64,000 bases of DNA from Flavobacteriales bacterium (GTDB lineage: Bacteria; Bacteroidota; Bacteroidia; NS11-12g; UBA955): NCBI GenBank assembly GCA_947457565.1, contig CANGWH010000003.1, positions 1 through 64,000 on the forward strand, in the 5' to 3' direction. Positions 49,730 to 59,415 of the stretch are shown here, one piece after another; position 1 is the stretch's first letter, and each line of letters opens with the position of its first letter. The position numbers and the translations under genes are program-made. Under the pieces are notes generated by a model. It searched no databases, was not told the origin of the DNA, and was given only the letters and a program-made list of their open reading frames with translations.

Positions 49730-49759
49730 GTAAGATTTAATTTAATTTCTATTTCAACT

Positions 49760-52700
49760 TTATTTTCCTGGGTTCGGCGCCAAATGTGGTTGAGTATATG
49801 GCTTACCTGTAGTTGCACTAGGTTTTATTGGTAATTTAGTACTTCCGGCTTTCAAATATTTGATTTTACCGCTACCATCTTTACTCAAAACTTGCATTTT
49901 CCCCATCCCTAACGCTTCAAGTTTAGGTTGAATAACTTCTAGGTCACCTGCCGCCACAACCATTAATTGGTCGGTTTTAAATTGCGTAGCAGCCAAATCG
50001 TTCAATTCTTTTAACGTTATATTTTGAATAATTTTGGTGCGTTCATTGGCAACTTTCTCATCTAATCCTCTGCTAGCCAAGTTTGCAAGATAACCAGCTT
50101 TTTGACCAATGGACTCATAGCCAAGAGCTTCAGATGCTAACAAAGCACTTTTAGTGAATTTGAACTCGTCTTCTGACATTCCGTTGTTTTTGTATCGCAA
50201 AACATGATCAATTACCTCGATTACAGCACTATCGGTAGCGCGTTTCAGCACTCCAGCACTAATGGAATAATATCCATCCAAGCTTTTGTACGATGGGGCA
50301 AAACCACCACGTATGCCATAGGTCCATCCTTTATCCTCGCGAATATCGAGATTCAATCTTGAGTTGAAGTTCCCAGCTAATGCGAAGTTCATAATACTAC
50401 TTTTATAAAAATTACCTGTTGCGTCATAAGGCATTGATTTAAATCCAATGTATAAATCTGTTTGATCAGCATCAGGATAGTCAACACCAAACAATTGAGG
50501 TGTTTGAACCGATGGTGCAATTTGAGGCAGGGCTGGTTTTATTGCCTCATTGGCTTTCCATGATTCTAAAAAGGCAAATTTTTCTTTGAATTGTTGCTGA
50601 GTAAATGGACCTATAGCTATCACCTTGGTTAGGTTCGGCACATAGTTATTATAATATTTCTTGCATAAATCTAATGATACTTTATCATAATCTGCTTCGG
50701 TTTCTGTTCTGCCAAATACATTCTCTCCAAAGACAACTTTTCTCCAAGCATTATTTGCACCCGCGGAACGATTTCTAAGTGAATTTTGGGCATCCTGTTT
50801 AACACGTTTTTTATGCTTTTTAAATTCAGCTTCATCCCATCGAGGTTTAAACATCATTTCCTGCAACAAAGCAATAGTGGCATCCAATTTATCTGCTTCA
50901 CACGAAAGTGTAATATTAGTAGATGAAGATCCGCTATTAAAACTTACGCCACTGCCTAACTTTTCGAATTCCTTCTCCAACTCTGCAGGAGTTTTAGAGG
51001 CTGTTCCGAAATTCATCATATCAGCAGTAATTTCCGAAGTACCATAAGGGAAATTCTTACCATCTTCGAGTAATTGTCCCCCCTCAATACCTATAGAAAC
51101 AATAACGCGAGGAGTTTCATTGAAATACGTAGACCATAATTCTAAACCATTGGATAATTTTTGTTTTTCAATTACCGGTATGGTTGTGTTTTTGAAATCT
51201 TTCACTTCGGGTTTCTTGCTACGATCAAAATTATCAGCAACTGAACGAACCTTTAAGCTATTATACTCTGCTTCTACTAATTTTCCAGCTTTAAAATCGG
51301 CATTTGGATTAACACTAACGTATTTTCTTTTCGTAGATTCCTCTTCCGTTGTTTCTTCATTCTGTTCAGGCATGATAATTACAGTAGATGAATTCTTACC
51401 TTTAATGTAGGTGTTGTAAACTCTCATAATATCGGCCTTTGTTACATTGTTATAACGATCGTATTCGTCCTGTAAGTTAATTGACTTGCCATTAGCATTT
51501 TTTGCATCTAAATACCAAAAATTGCTAATTAAATTGGCTTTATTACTTACATCTTCAAGTCCATTTGAGAACCCACCTAAAATATTTGACTTAGCGCGTG
51601 ACAAATCGTCATCTGAAAATCCAACAATTCCAAAAGAATCAATGGCTTGGTTTAACATTTTTTGCAATTGTGGAACATCGCTCCAAGGATAACCTTGAAT
51701 GGCGAAGGAAAACTCCCCTGCCAACTCGTGATTGATTGAACTCAATGGGTTGTTAGTTGCACTTGCTCCCAAGGCCCATTCAGGATCCATAAATTTCTTG
51801 TATAATATTGAGCTTCTTGTCCCACCCATTAAATAACTTAACATATCCAACGCAGCTTCGTCTTGATGCGCTACAGGAACACCAACAAAAGTTTGATAAA
51901 CCAATGGAACAAACGCATTTGGATCTGAAAAAGTAGCGTATTTATTTTCTTTCAAATTAACTCGGCTAACCAATTGTTTTTTTACTTCAGGGCCTTTTTC
52001 AATTCCACCAAAATATTTACCAACCCACTCTACCGCTTCAGCGGTATTTACGTCACCAACCAGAATAATAGCGGCATTGTTGGGTCCATACCAACGCAAG
52101 AAGAAATTACGTAAATCGCTACTATCAGCGCGATCTAAATCATCTACATAACCAATAGTAGACCAACTGTAGGGATGTTCTTTGGGATAAAGCTCTTGAT
52201 CCTTAACTTCCATTAAAAATCCATAGGGAACATTATATCGTTCATCTTTTTCATTTTTCACAGTACTGCGCTGATTTTCGAATTTCTTTTTTGTAAATGC
52301 TTCTAAAAAGAATCCCATTCTATCAGCTTCCATCCATAATGCCGTTTCTGTAAAATTACTTGGAAATGTTTCAATGTAAACCGTTCTATCCCTGGTTGTA
52401 TTGCCGTTAACATCACCACCGTACTGTTTAATGATTTTGAAATGCTCTTCATCGGCGATATGCTTTGATCCTTGAAATAACATATGCTCAAAAAAGTGCG
52501 CAAAACCAGATTTTCCTCTAGTCTCGCGAGCAGATCCAACATGATATGTAACATTAAGATGCACTACAGGATCGCTATGATCCTCGCTTACAATCAGTGT
52601 TAATCCATTGGGATAAACAAACTTTTTAAAAGGAATGATTAATTTACCTGGTTGGGCATCAACGGTTTCTACCAAAACAGCAGAACTTTGCTGATTGGTA

Positions 52701-52768
52701 GATGTTTGAGCAAGAGCAGTTGCTACAAACCCAATTGAAGTCAAATACATCAAAACGAGTTTTCTCAT
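49760..52768 (-). CDS. M16-family (insulinase-type) metallopeptidase, two tandem M16 modules
   Basis: 'FVYPNGLTLIVSEDHSDPVVHLNVTYHVGSARETRGKSGFAHFFEHMLFQGS' (HxxEH); second module 'KQKLSNGLELWSTYFNETPRVIVSIGIEGGQLLE' lacks HxxEH. Confidence 0.95.
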   Translation of the reverse strand: MRKLVLMYLTSIGFVATALAQTSTNQQSSAVLVETVDAQPGKLIIPFKKFVYPNGLTLIVSEDHSDPVVHLNVTYHVGSARETRGKSGFAHFFEHMLFQGSKHIADEEHFKIIKQYGGDVNGNTTRDRTVYIETFPSNFTETALWMEADRMGFFLEAFTKKKFENQRSTVKNEKDERYNVPYGFLMEVKDQELYPKEHPYSWSTIGYVDDLDRADSSDLRNFFLRWYGPNNAAIILVGDVNTAEAVEWVGKYFGGIEKGPEVKKQLVSRVNLKENKYATFSDPNAFVPLVYQTFVGVPVAHQDEAALDMLSYLMGGTRSSILYKKFMDPEWALGASATNNPLSSINHELAGEFSFAIQGYPWSDVPQLQKMLNQAIDSFGIVGFSDDDLSRAKSNILGGFSNGLEDVSNKANLISNFWYLDAKNANGKSINLQDEYDRYNNVTKADIMRVYNTYIKGKNSSTVIIMPEQNEETTEEESTKRKYVSVNPNADFKAGKLVEAEYNSLKVRSVADNFDRSKKPEVKDFKNTTIPVIEKQKLSNGLELWSTYFNETPRVIVSIGIEGGQLLEDGKNFPYGTSEITADMMNFGTASKTPAELEKEFEKLGSGVSFNSGSSSTNITLSCEADKLDATIALLQEMMFKPRWDEAEFKKHKKRVKQDAQNSLRNRSAGANNAWRKVVFGENVFGRTETEADYDKVSLDLCKKYYNNYVPNLTKVIAIGPFTQQQFKEKFAFLESWKANEAIKPALPQIAPSVQTPQLFGVDYPDADQTDLYIGFKSMPYDATGNFYKSSIMNFALAGNFNSRLNLDIREDKGWTYGIRGGFAPSYKSLDGYYSISAGVLKRATDSAVIEVIDHVLRYKNNGMSEDEFKFTKSALLASEALGYESIGQKAGYLANLASRGLDEKVANERTKIIQNITLKELNDLAATQFKTDQLMVVAAGDLEVIQPKLEALGMGKMQVLSKDGSGKIKYLKAGSTKLPIKPSATTGKPYTQPHLAPNPGK

Positions 52769-52897
52769 AAACTGCAAATCTAAGGATTTTTAATATTTGC
52801 CAACGTTACAAATGCATTCCCGTCAAGTAATTCGATAAATGTTTGTATTTGTTAGATTATTGATTAGATATTGAAAATTAACATTGCTGATTTGATG

Positions 52898-52911
52898 ATG
52901 ATTTAAATCAA
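52898..52911. promoter_or_regulatory. FNR/CRP-type box candidate ATGAT-TTAA-ATCAA
   Basis: TGAT-N4-ATCA inverted repeat in the divergent intergenic region between the M16 peptidase and the choice-of-anchor V protein. Confidence 0.35.
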
Positions 52912-53021
52912 AATGAGTCGTATATTGTTACAACTAAACAAAGACATCAAACTACTTTTTATTTTTATGTCTGCTTTTGATATAAATGTTATAATTTACA
53001 AATAGTTAATACCTAAAAATT

Positions 53022-55676
53022 ATGAAAGCACTATTCCGTTTTATATTCATAACCTTATCGATCTTAATTATCGATAATATTATTTCTAATTCGAATGGAC
53101 CAGGGGGTGGATATTCTGGCGCACCTTCCGAAAATAATTGCACCAATTGCCATGGGACGTTTTCCCTGCAAACTAGTGGGGTAAATTTCAATAAAATTCG
53201 ACTTGATATACCTATGACCGGAGGTGGATATATTCCGGATAGTACGTATTTGATAAAAATTTCATACAAAGAAACCGGCAAAACTGTTTTTGGATTTCAA
53301 GTAACTGCATTGGATTCAAAAAACAATGAAGCTGCTGGTACGTTTACCGCCAATGATTCTAGAACCCAAACCGGTAATTATACAATCGCTAGCAAAACAA
53401 GGTATTATGCAGAGCATACGAGTTCAGGCACATCCGCTGTTGTAACAGATTCTGTAGCTTGGTTTGTTAAATGGAAGGCACCCAATAAAAATGTTGGTAC
53501 CGTGCGGTTTCACCTTAATTTAAATGTAGCGAATGCAAATGGTAGTACATCTGGCGACTATATTTATAAAAAATCATTTGATTTTCAACCATCAAGTCTA
53601 TTGCCTAAAGCAACCGCATCAATCAAAGATTCCATTATCTGTAGTGGTAAATCCATCCAATTCCAAGGCACAGGTACTCAATCACCCACTTCCTATCAGT
53701 GGTCTTTCCCAAGCGGATCTGTGACCAGCTCTACCCTTCAAAATCCAACTGTTTCTTATACCAATGCAGGAAATTATATTGCTATTCTAACTGTCAAGAA
53801 CAACAAAGGTCAATCATTGCCAGATACTCTTCGATTCAAAGTTGTACAAGGCGCAGTAAAACCAACAATTAATGTTACGGGCGCAGTGAGTATTTGCTCT
53901 GGGGACTCAATACGACTTAATGCTAACAATATAACTGGACATACATTGAGTTGGATGCCCGTTAATAACAAAAAAAATAGTTTGTTTGTTAAGGATTCTG
54001 GAACCTATTTCGCTGTAAGTACTAATTCATTAGGCTGCACACGTAATAGCGACAACGTTAGCGTGAAAGTGATTCAAAAACCGATTGCGGTAGTAACTCC
54101 TTTAGATGGTATTGATGTTTATTGTTTAAATTCCTCGGTGCCATTGAAAGTAACTGGTAAATCCACTAAAATTGATTCTTTCTCGGTAACAAGTGCATCT
54201 ACTGGTTTCACCACGGACAGTAACTTTGTTAAAAAAGCGGCTGTTTTGGGTACTATTTCTTTCAACGCCTGGGTAAAAGCTTCAAATGGGTGTGTTTCAG
54301 CGCCCGGAAAAGTAAGCGTTACTGTTCAAGATTCATTTGATGGTCCTTCCGTGACAGTAGTTGACACTCAATTAACTAGTGCTACGTTTTCATGGAATCA
54401 TTCAATTGGAAGTAAATATAATTACAGCACTAATTTAGGTTCTTCTTGGAATCTCCCAACTGATTCTGACTCCTCCAGTAGCGAAACCATTAAAACACCT
54501 ATGGCGAATTATGATATAGACTTTTGGCTTAAATCGTTAAGTAATCACGTATGTAGAGAAAGTAAAATTTCAAAAGTTAGCCTAACTACTTTATCATGTA
54601 ATCCCATTAACTTTTCGGTTACGGCCATGCCAAAATCTTTGTCTTGTGCAGATTCAATATTGAATTTGAAACTAAATACAACATTATCCGATTTTAAATG
54701 GGCCATCGACTTTGATGCGGTTGAGAATGTGACTTCTTACAACTATAAATTAAATTCAGGCAACAATACAATTGTTTTAGCCCTAATGAACAATAAAGAA
54801 CCCATTTGCGGATATACAGTAAAACAAATACAATGGAACGCGGACGCTATTCCAACAATTAATTGGACTAATTCTGACCTATCCAAGAAGTATTGTAGGG
54901 GTAATTCATCCGATACGATTCAACTTCCAATCAAATTCAATGCAACAGGGGCTTGGAAATCGGTTATAGTGAAAAATAGTTTGTTCAATCAGATTTTATC
55001 TAATGGCAACAATTCAACTTTGGCTGTTGTAAGTCAAGGTGAACCCAACATTACCTACACAGTTACTACTGATTCTGGTTGTTTATTTTCTGACACCGCA
55101 ATAAAGACAAAAATTCAAGGATTGCCATCGGCCGATTTTTCAATTTCTAATTCATCGGGTTATCAATATAAATTTGAAGCTACCAATAATGATCTGTTAT
55201 CTTACCAGTGGAATGTTGCCGATTCAAGTTCTAAACAGAATCCTATTAGTTTAGATTTATACAACTATCGTGGTAATAAAATTTCCGTTAAATTGGATGT
55301 TTTGGGAGATGGAAACGGTTGTACAAACAGTAAAACTGATAGCCTTGTAGTTTCATTAACAAATAATAAAAATTTCAATAATCTTTCACAATTACTGGTT
55401 TATCCCAATCCTGTGACTTCCGGTAATGCGATTTTAATTGATGGAATAATTATGTCCTCAAAACTAAATCAGGACCAATTGAGGGGTTTGATTTTAGATC
55501 AATCTGGCAAATTCGTTTATAATACAGAGCTTGAACAAATTGACAAGAATAAATGGAAAATTGAAACCGGTGAATTGAGTTCTGGTCTATACTTTTTACA
55601 AATTCAACTTTGCGAACGAAATTCATCGGCCACAACTTCAATAACAAAGCCTTTTGTTGTTGAGAAGGCCCGTTAA
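53022..55676 (+). CDS. Choice-of-anchor V (Reeler-like) domain protein with N-terminal CXXCH, PKD domain and T9SS type A CTD
   Basis: 'NSNGPGGGYSGAPSENNCTNCHGTFSLQTSGVNFN', PKD-like 'SYQWSFPSGSVTSSTLQNPTVSYTNAGNYIAILTVKNNKG', 'LLVYPNPVTSGNAILIDGI' CTD. Confidence 0.85.
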   Translation: MKALFRFIFITLSILIIDNIISNSNGPGGGYSGAPSENNCTNCHGTFSLQTSGVNFNKIRLDIPMTGGGYIPDSTYLIKISYKETGKTVFGFQVTALDSKNNEAAGTFTANDSRTQTGNYTIASKTRYYAEHTSSGTSAVVTDSVAWFVKWKAPNKNVGTVRFHLNLNVANANGSTSGDYIYKKSFDFQPSSLLPKATASIKDSIICSGKSIQFQGTGTQSPTSYQWSFPSGSVTSSTLQNPTVSYTNAGNYIAILTVKNNKGQSLPDTLRFKVVQGAVKPTINVTGAVSICSGDSIRLNANNITGHTLSWMPVNNKKNSLFVKDSGTYFAVSTNSLGCTRNSDNVSVKVIQKPIAVVTPLDGIDVYCLNSSVPLKVTGKSTKIDSFSVTSASTGFTTDSNFVKKAAVLGTISFNAWVKASNGCVSAPGKVSVTVQDSFDGPSVTVVDTQLTSATFSWNHSIGSKYNYSTNLGSSWNLPTDSDSSSSETIKTPMANYDIDFWLKSLSNHVCRESKISKVSLTTLSCNPINFSVTAMPKSLSCADSILNLKLNTTLSDFKWAIDFDAVENVTSYNYKLNSGNNTIVLALMNNKEPICGYTVKQIQWNADAIPTINWTNSDLSKKYCRGNSSDTIQLPIKFNATGAWKSVIVKNSLFNQILSNGNNSTLAVVSQGEPNITYTVTTDSGCLFSDTAIKTKIQGLPSADFSISNSSGYQYKFEATNNDLLSYQWNVADSSSKQNPISLDLYNYRGNKISVKLDVLGDGNGCTNSKTDSLVVSLTNNKNFNNLSQLLVYPNPVTSGNAILIDGIIMSSKLNQDQLRGLILDQSGKFVYNTELEQIDKNKWKIETGELSSGLYFLQIQLCERNSSATTSITKPFVVEKAR

Positions 55677-55699
55677 TTAAGTATGCTCTTTATTTGAAA

Positions 55700-55732
55700 C
55701 GGATAACATTTATTCTGAATGAATGTTATCCG
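55700..55732. terminator. Stem-loop overlapping the uvrA stop codon in the convergent gap
   Basis: CGGATAACATT-N11-AATGTTATCCG, 11-bp perfect stem; no clear U-tract. Confidence 0.5.
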
Positions 55733-58530
55733 TTGAGTTTATCCTTTAGATACTTTCCAGTAATGCTGTCTTTACATTTGATTAAATCTTCTGGGATTCC
55801 TTCAAATACAAGTGTCCCACCTTTACTCCCTGCTTCAGGGCCTAAATCAATTATCCAATCCGCGCACTTTACAACGTCTAAATTATGTTCAATAACTAGA
55901 AGTGTATTGCCTTTTTTTACTAAGGCCTGAAAAGAATTCATTAGTTTATTTATGTCGTGAAAATGCAACCCAGTTGTAGGTTCGTCAAAAATAAACAAGG
56001 TGTGTTTCTCCTTAAATGGACTGGCTTTGCTTAAGTAAAAAGCCAATTTTACTCGCTGAGCTTCGCCGCCGCTTAATGTATTGCTGCCTTGTCCTAGTTT
56101 AACATAACCCAATCCAACATCTTGCAATGGTCTTAGTCGATCAGCAATGGAATTTGATTTCTCAAAAAATTCCATGGCCTCATCTACTGTCATTTCTAAT
56201 ACTTGGAAAATATTTTTACCATTATATTCAACTTCCAATATCTCTTTTTTATACCGTTGACCATGACATGATTCGCAGGGTAGTTTGATGTCTGCCATGA
56301 ATTGCATTTCAATTATGGTCTCACCTTCGCCGCTACATTGGTCGCACCTGCCACCATCCACGTTGAAACTAAAATGAGAACTTTTAAAACCATTAAATTT
56401 GGATGCTGGAGTATTGGCAAATAACTCTCTAATATCATCAAAAGCCTTGACGTAGGTAACAGGATTAGATCTACTACTCTTCCCTATCGGGTTTTGGTCA
56501 ATTAATTCTATTGCATGAATATGTTCTATGGGGCCACTTATTTTTCTGTGTTTCCCAGTTTTAACGGTAACGAGCTGGCCTAACTGTCGGGCAAGAGCAG
56601 GGTATAAAACTTGCTTTATTAAAGTTGTTTTTCCAGAGCCAGAAACACCAGTTATCGCGGTTAATGCCTCTAAAGGAAATTTACATGTAACGTCTTTTAA
56701 ATTATTTTCACACGCCTCTTCAATTTGAAGAAAATGCACTCCTTTTCTTCGATTATTTGGTATAGGAATAACTAATTCGTTCTTAAGATATTTGGCGGTT
56801 AAACTGGAATTATCTTGCAGTAATTCTTTGTAACTACCTGAAAACATTACATTTCCCCCTAATGATCCAGCTTCAGGGCCGATATCAATTATAGAATCGG
56901 CTGCTCTCATTACGTCTTCATCATGTTCTACAACAACTACTGTATTGCCTTCAGCTTTAAGCTCTTGAAGAACACCAATTAATCGATCGGTATCGTGAGA
57001 ATGAAGTCCAATACTAGGTTCATCAAGGATGTACATACTACCAGTTAGATTACTTCCTAGAGAAGTTGCTAGGTTAATTCGCTGACTTTCCCCTCCACTT
57101 AGAGAATTGCTCAATCGGTTTAATGAAAGATATCCCAATCCAACATTATATAAAAATCGAAGTCGATTTTTAATCTCATCGATTATTCTTGCAGCAATTG
57201 TTTGATCAGTAAGATTGAGTTTTAAATGGCTAAAATACTTCTGTGATTCTTCAACCGTCATTAGAAGCAATTCCTGAACACTTAATTGAGGCGGTATTTC
57301 ATCGTTACCAATATGAATTATTTTTACAAATCCAGCTTCCTTTCTAAGTCGAGTACCTAAACAATCGGGGCAAGTTGTTTTACCTCGATAACGCGCCGCC
57401 AAAACTCTGAATTGTATTTTATAGGATTTTTCTTCTACGTATTTAAAAAAATCGTTAATTCCAGGGAGTTGAGAATTTCCTTTCCACAACAATTCTTTTT
57501 GTTGGACGGTTAAGTCTCTGTAGGCACGATGGATTGGAAATTCTATTTTGCTCGCTAATCGGATAAAATCATTTCTCCATTCACCCAATGTTTCTCCTTT
57601 CCAAGGGGCTACTGCACCGTCATATATACTTAAAGAAGTATCCGGAATTACAAGATCGTGATCGATGCCCATAACACTTCCAAAACCTTCGCACCGTTTA
57701 CAAGCACCATGGGGATTATTAAAACTTAAAAAGTCTTTAGTTGGAATTTCAAATTTGATTCCATCCAATTCAAATCGATTATTGAATTCTACCGATACAT
57801 CATTATCAACATCTATAATGACACAGTTGCCATTCCCTTCCCAAAAAGCTGATTCCGTTGCATCAAATAATCTTGATTGAAACTCATCGTCATCCAAATC
57901 GATTTTTAAACGATCGATTAAAATGTTGATACTCCCGGATAACGAAAGTTCATTTTCTAATGCATTTTGCAGTGAGATGATTTCCTTATTTATCCAAACC
58001 CTGCTAAATCCTTTTTGCAACAATATATTTATATCCGTAGATTCTAGCGAATCTTGTTCCAATGGTGCCAAAATAAGAATGCGTTTTCCTTGATTTTCCT
58101 TGGACCATACAAATACATCTTCTGTAGTCTCTCTTTTAACCTCTCTACCTGAAATTGGTGAAATAGTGTGTCCAGCTCTGCTAAAAAGCAACTTTATATA
58201 ATCGTATATTTCCGTTGAAGTAGCAACTGTACTTCTAGGATTTCGAGTATTTACTTTCTGTTCAATGGCTACCGCTGGGCATAATCCATGTATGTCGTCT
58301 ACCGCAGGCTTTTTCATCCTACCCATAAATTGTCGAGCATAACTGCTTAGACTTTCAACATATCTGCGTTGACCTTCTGCAAACAACGTATCAAATACTA
58401 AACTTGATTTTCCACTACCTGAAACACCTGTTACAACGGTAAATGACTCTTGAGGTATTTCAACGGTTATGTTTTTTAAATTATGCTGATGGGCGTTAAC
58501 TATTCTGATTGAACTAATTTTTTTGGACAC
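55726..58530 (-). CDS. uvrA: Excinuclease ABC subunit A
   Basis: 'GVSGSGKSSLVFDTLFAEGQRRYVESLSSYARQFMGRMKKPAVDDIHGLCPAVAIEQK', 'LSGGESQRINLATSLGSNL', 'CDQCSGEGETIIEMQFMADIKLPCESCHGQRY'. Confidence 0.98.
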   Translation of the reverse strand: MSKKISSIRIVNAHQHNLKNITVEIPQESFTVVTGVSGSGKSSLVFDTLFAEGQRRYVESLSSYARQFMGRMKKPAVDDIHGLCPAVAIEQKVNTRNPRSTVATSTEIYDYIKLLFSRAGHTISPISGREVKRETTEDVFVWSKENQGKRILILAPLEQDSLESTDINILLQKGFSRVWINKEIISLQNALENELSLSGSINILIDRLKIDLDDDEFQSRLFDATESAFWEGNGNCVIIDVDNDVSVEFNNRFELDGIKFEIPTKDFLSFNNPHGACKRCEGFGSVMGIDHDLVIPDTSLSIYDGAVAPWKGETLGEWRNDFIRLASKIEFPIHRAYRDLTVQQKELLWKGNSQLPGINDFFKYVEEKSYKIQFRVLAARYRGKTTCPDCLGTRLRKEAGFVKIIHIGNDEIPPQLSVQELLLMTVEESQKYFSHLKLNLTDQTIAARIIDEIKNRLRFLYNVGLGYLSLNRLSNSLSGGESQRINLATSLGSNLTGSMYILDEPSIGLHSHDTDRLIGVLQELKAEGNTVVVVEHDEDVMRAADSIIDIGPEAGSLGGNVMFSGSYKELLQDNSSLTAKYLKNELVIPIPNNRRKGVHFLQIEEACENNLKDVTCKFPLEALTAITGVSGSGKTTLIKQVLYPALARQLGQLVTVKTGKHRKISGPIEHIHAIELIDQNPIGKSSRSNPVTYVKAFDDIRELFANTPASKFNGFKSSHFSFNVDGGRCDQCSGEGETIIEMQFMADIKLPCESCHGQRYKKEILEVEYNGKNIFQVLEMTVDEAMEFFEKSNSIADRLRPLQDVGLGYVKLGQGSNTLSGGEAQRVKLAFYLSKASPFKEKHTLFIFDEPTTGLHFHDINKLMNSFQALVKKGNTLLVIEHNLDVVKCADWIIDLGPEAGSKGGTLVFEGIPEDLIKCKDSITGKYLKDKLNG

Positions 58531-58548
58531 AATAAAAGGATTCTATGA

Positions 58549-59406
58549 TTAACGAATAGTATCTCTAAGTACAGAAGCTCCAGCACAAATACCTCTTCCT
58601 CCAATTACATTGGAAAAAATTGGTTGTGGTTCAGGGAAAATTGAAGTATTGTTTTCATAAGCATCAACCGATTGGAAATACTGATAATATTCGGCACTTA
58701 AACTCTTGATCTCAACCAAATACTTGTATTGAGTACCTGCGCTTGCATACTCGGTATTGAATGAAATCTGTTTAGTCTTGCCGTTGAAACTTTTATCCGA
58801 TAGCAATAATCCGCCTAAATCAGTAACAATGGAATTTTCGCTTATTTCGGGGTCATTGGATACAGGCGTGAATTGAAACCAGTCGGCTAAAAAATCATTG
58901 TATCTATATAAACTTACTTCGTAATAATTTCTAGTATTACCATCATCATTTATGTAACATGTTATAGTACCAGTGGGATTTCCATTAGCGTCCAAACCGG
59001 TATTGTCTTGCCATTTACTAGGCAAACTAATAGGATTTGATGGCATAATAAATTCGCCTTGAGCTGCACCATATTTGGGGTGTTCTACTAAAATTATGTA
59101 TTTCTCACCTGCTTTAGGAATTACTGAACCAACATATTTATTTGCAACGAATGAATACGACATGGGTACTGATTTACCTTGCATATCTATGAAATTCACT
59201 TTACAATTCAATAATGGTTTTGGCGGTGTAGAATCATCAATTGGAACCGTATTAGAAACAGCGACTCCTGCATTTTCGATATTTGTAACTAGCGCATTTA
59301 AGACTAATTTTTCTTCAAATCGAATTTGACCCATATCTAAGTCTTGGGTACATCCGGAAAATATAAAAGAACCTAAAGCAATGTAAATTAATTGATTGAA
59401 TTTCAT
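58549..59406 (-). CDS. DUF4249 family lipoprotein
   Basis: Lipobox-like 'GSFIFSGC'; 'EEKLVLNALVTNIENAGVAVSNTVPIDD...AGEKYIILVEHPKYGAAQGEFIMPS'; downstream of the TonB receptor as is typical. Confidence 0.88.
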   Translation of the reverse strand: MKFNQLIYIALGSFIFSGCTQDLDMGQIRFEEKLVLNALVTNIENAGVAVSNTVPIDDSTPPKPLLNCKVNFIDMQGKSVPMSYSFVANKYVGSVIPKAGEKYIILVEHPKYGAAQGEFIMPSNPISLPSKWQDNTGLDANGNPTGTITCYINDDGNTRNYYEVSLYRYNDFLADWFQFTPVSNDPEISENSIVTDLGGLLLSDKSFNGKTKQISFNTEYASAGTQYKYLVEIKSLSAEYYQYFQSVDAYENNTSIFPEPQPIFSNVIGGRGICAGASVLRDTIR

Positions 59407-59415
59407 CTTGGTGTT

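Noticed and set aside
49760-52768. Loss of HxxEH in the second M16 module as an oddity
   Set aside because: An inactive second module is typical of two-module M16 proteases.
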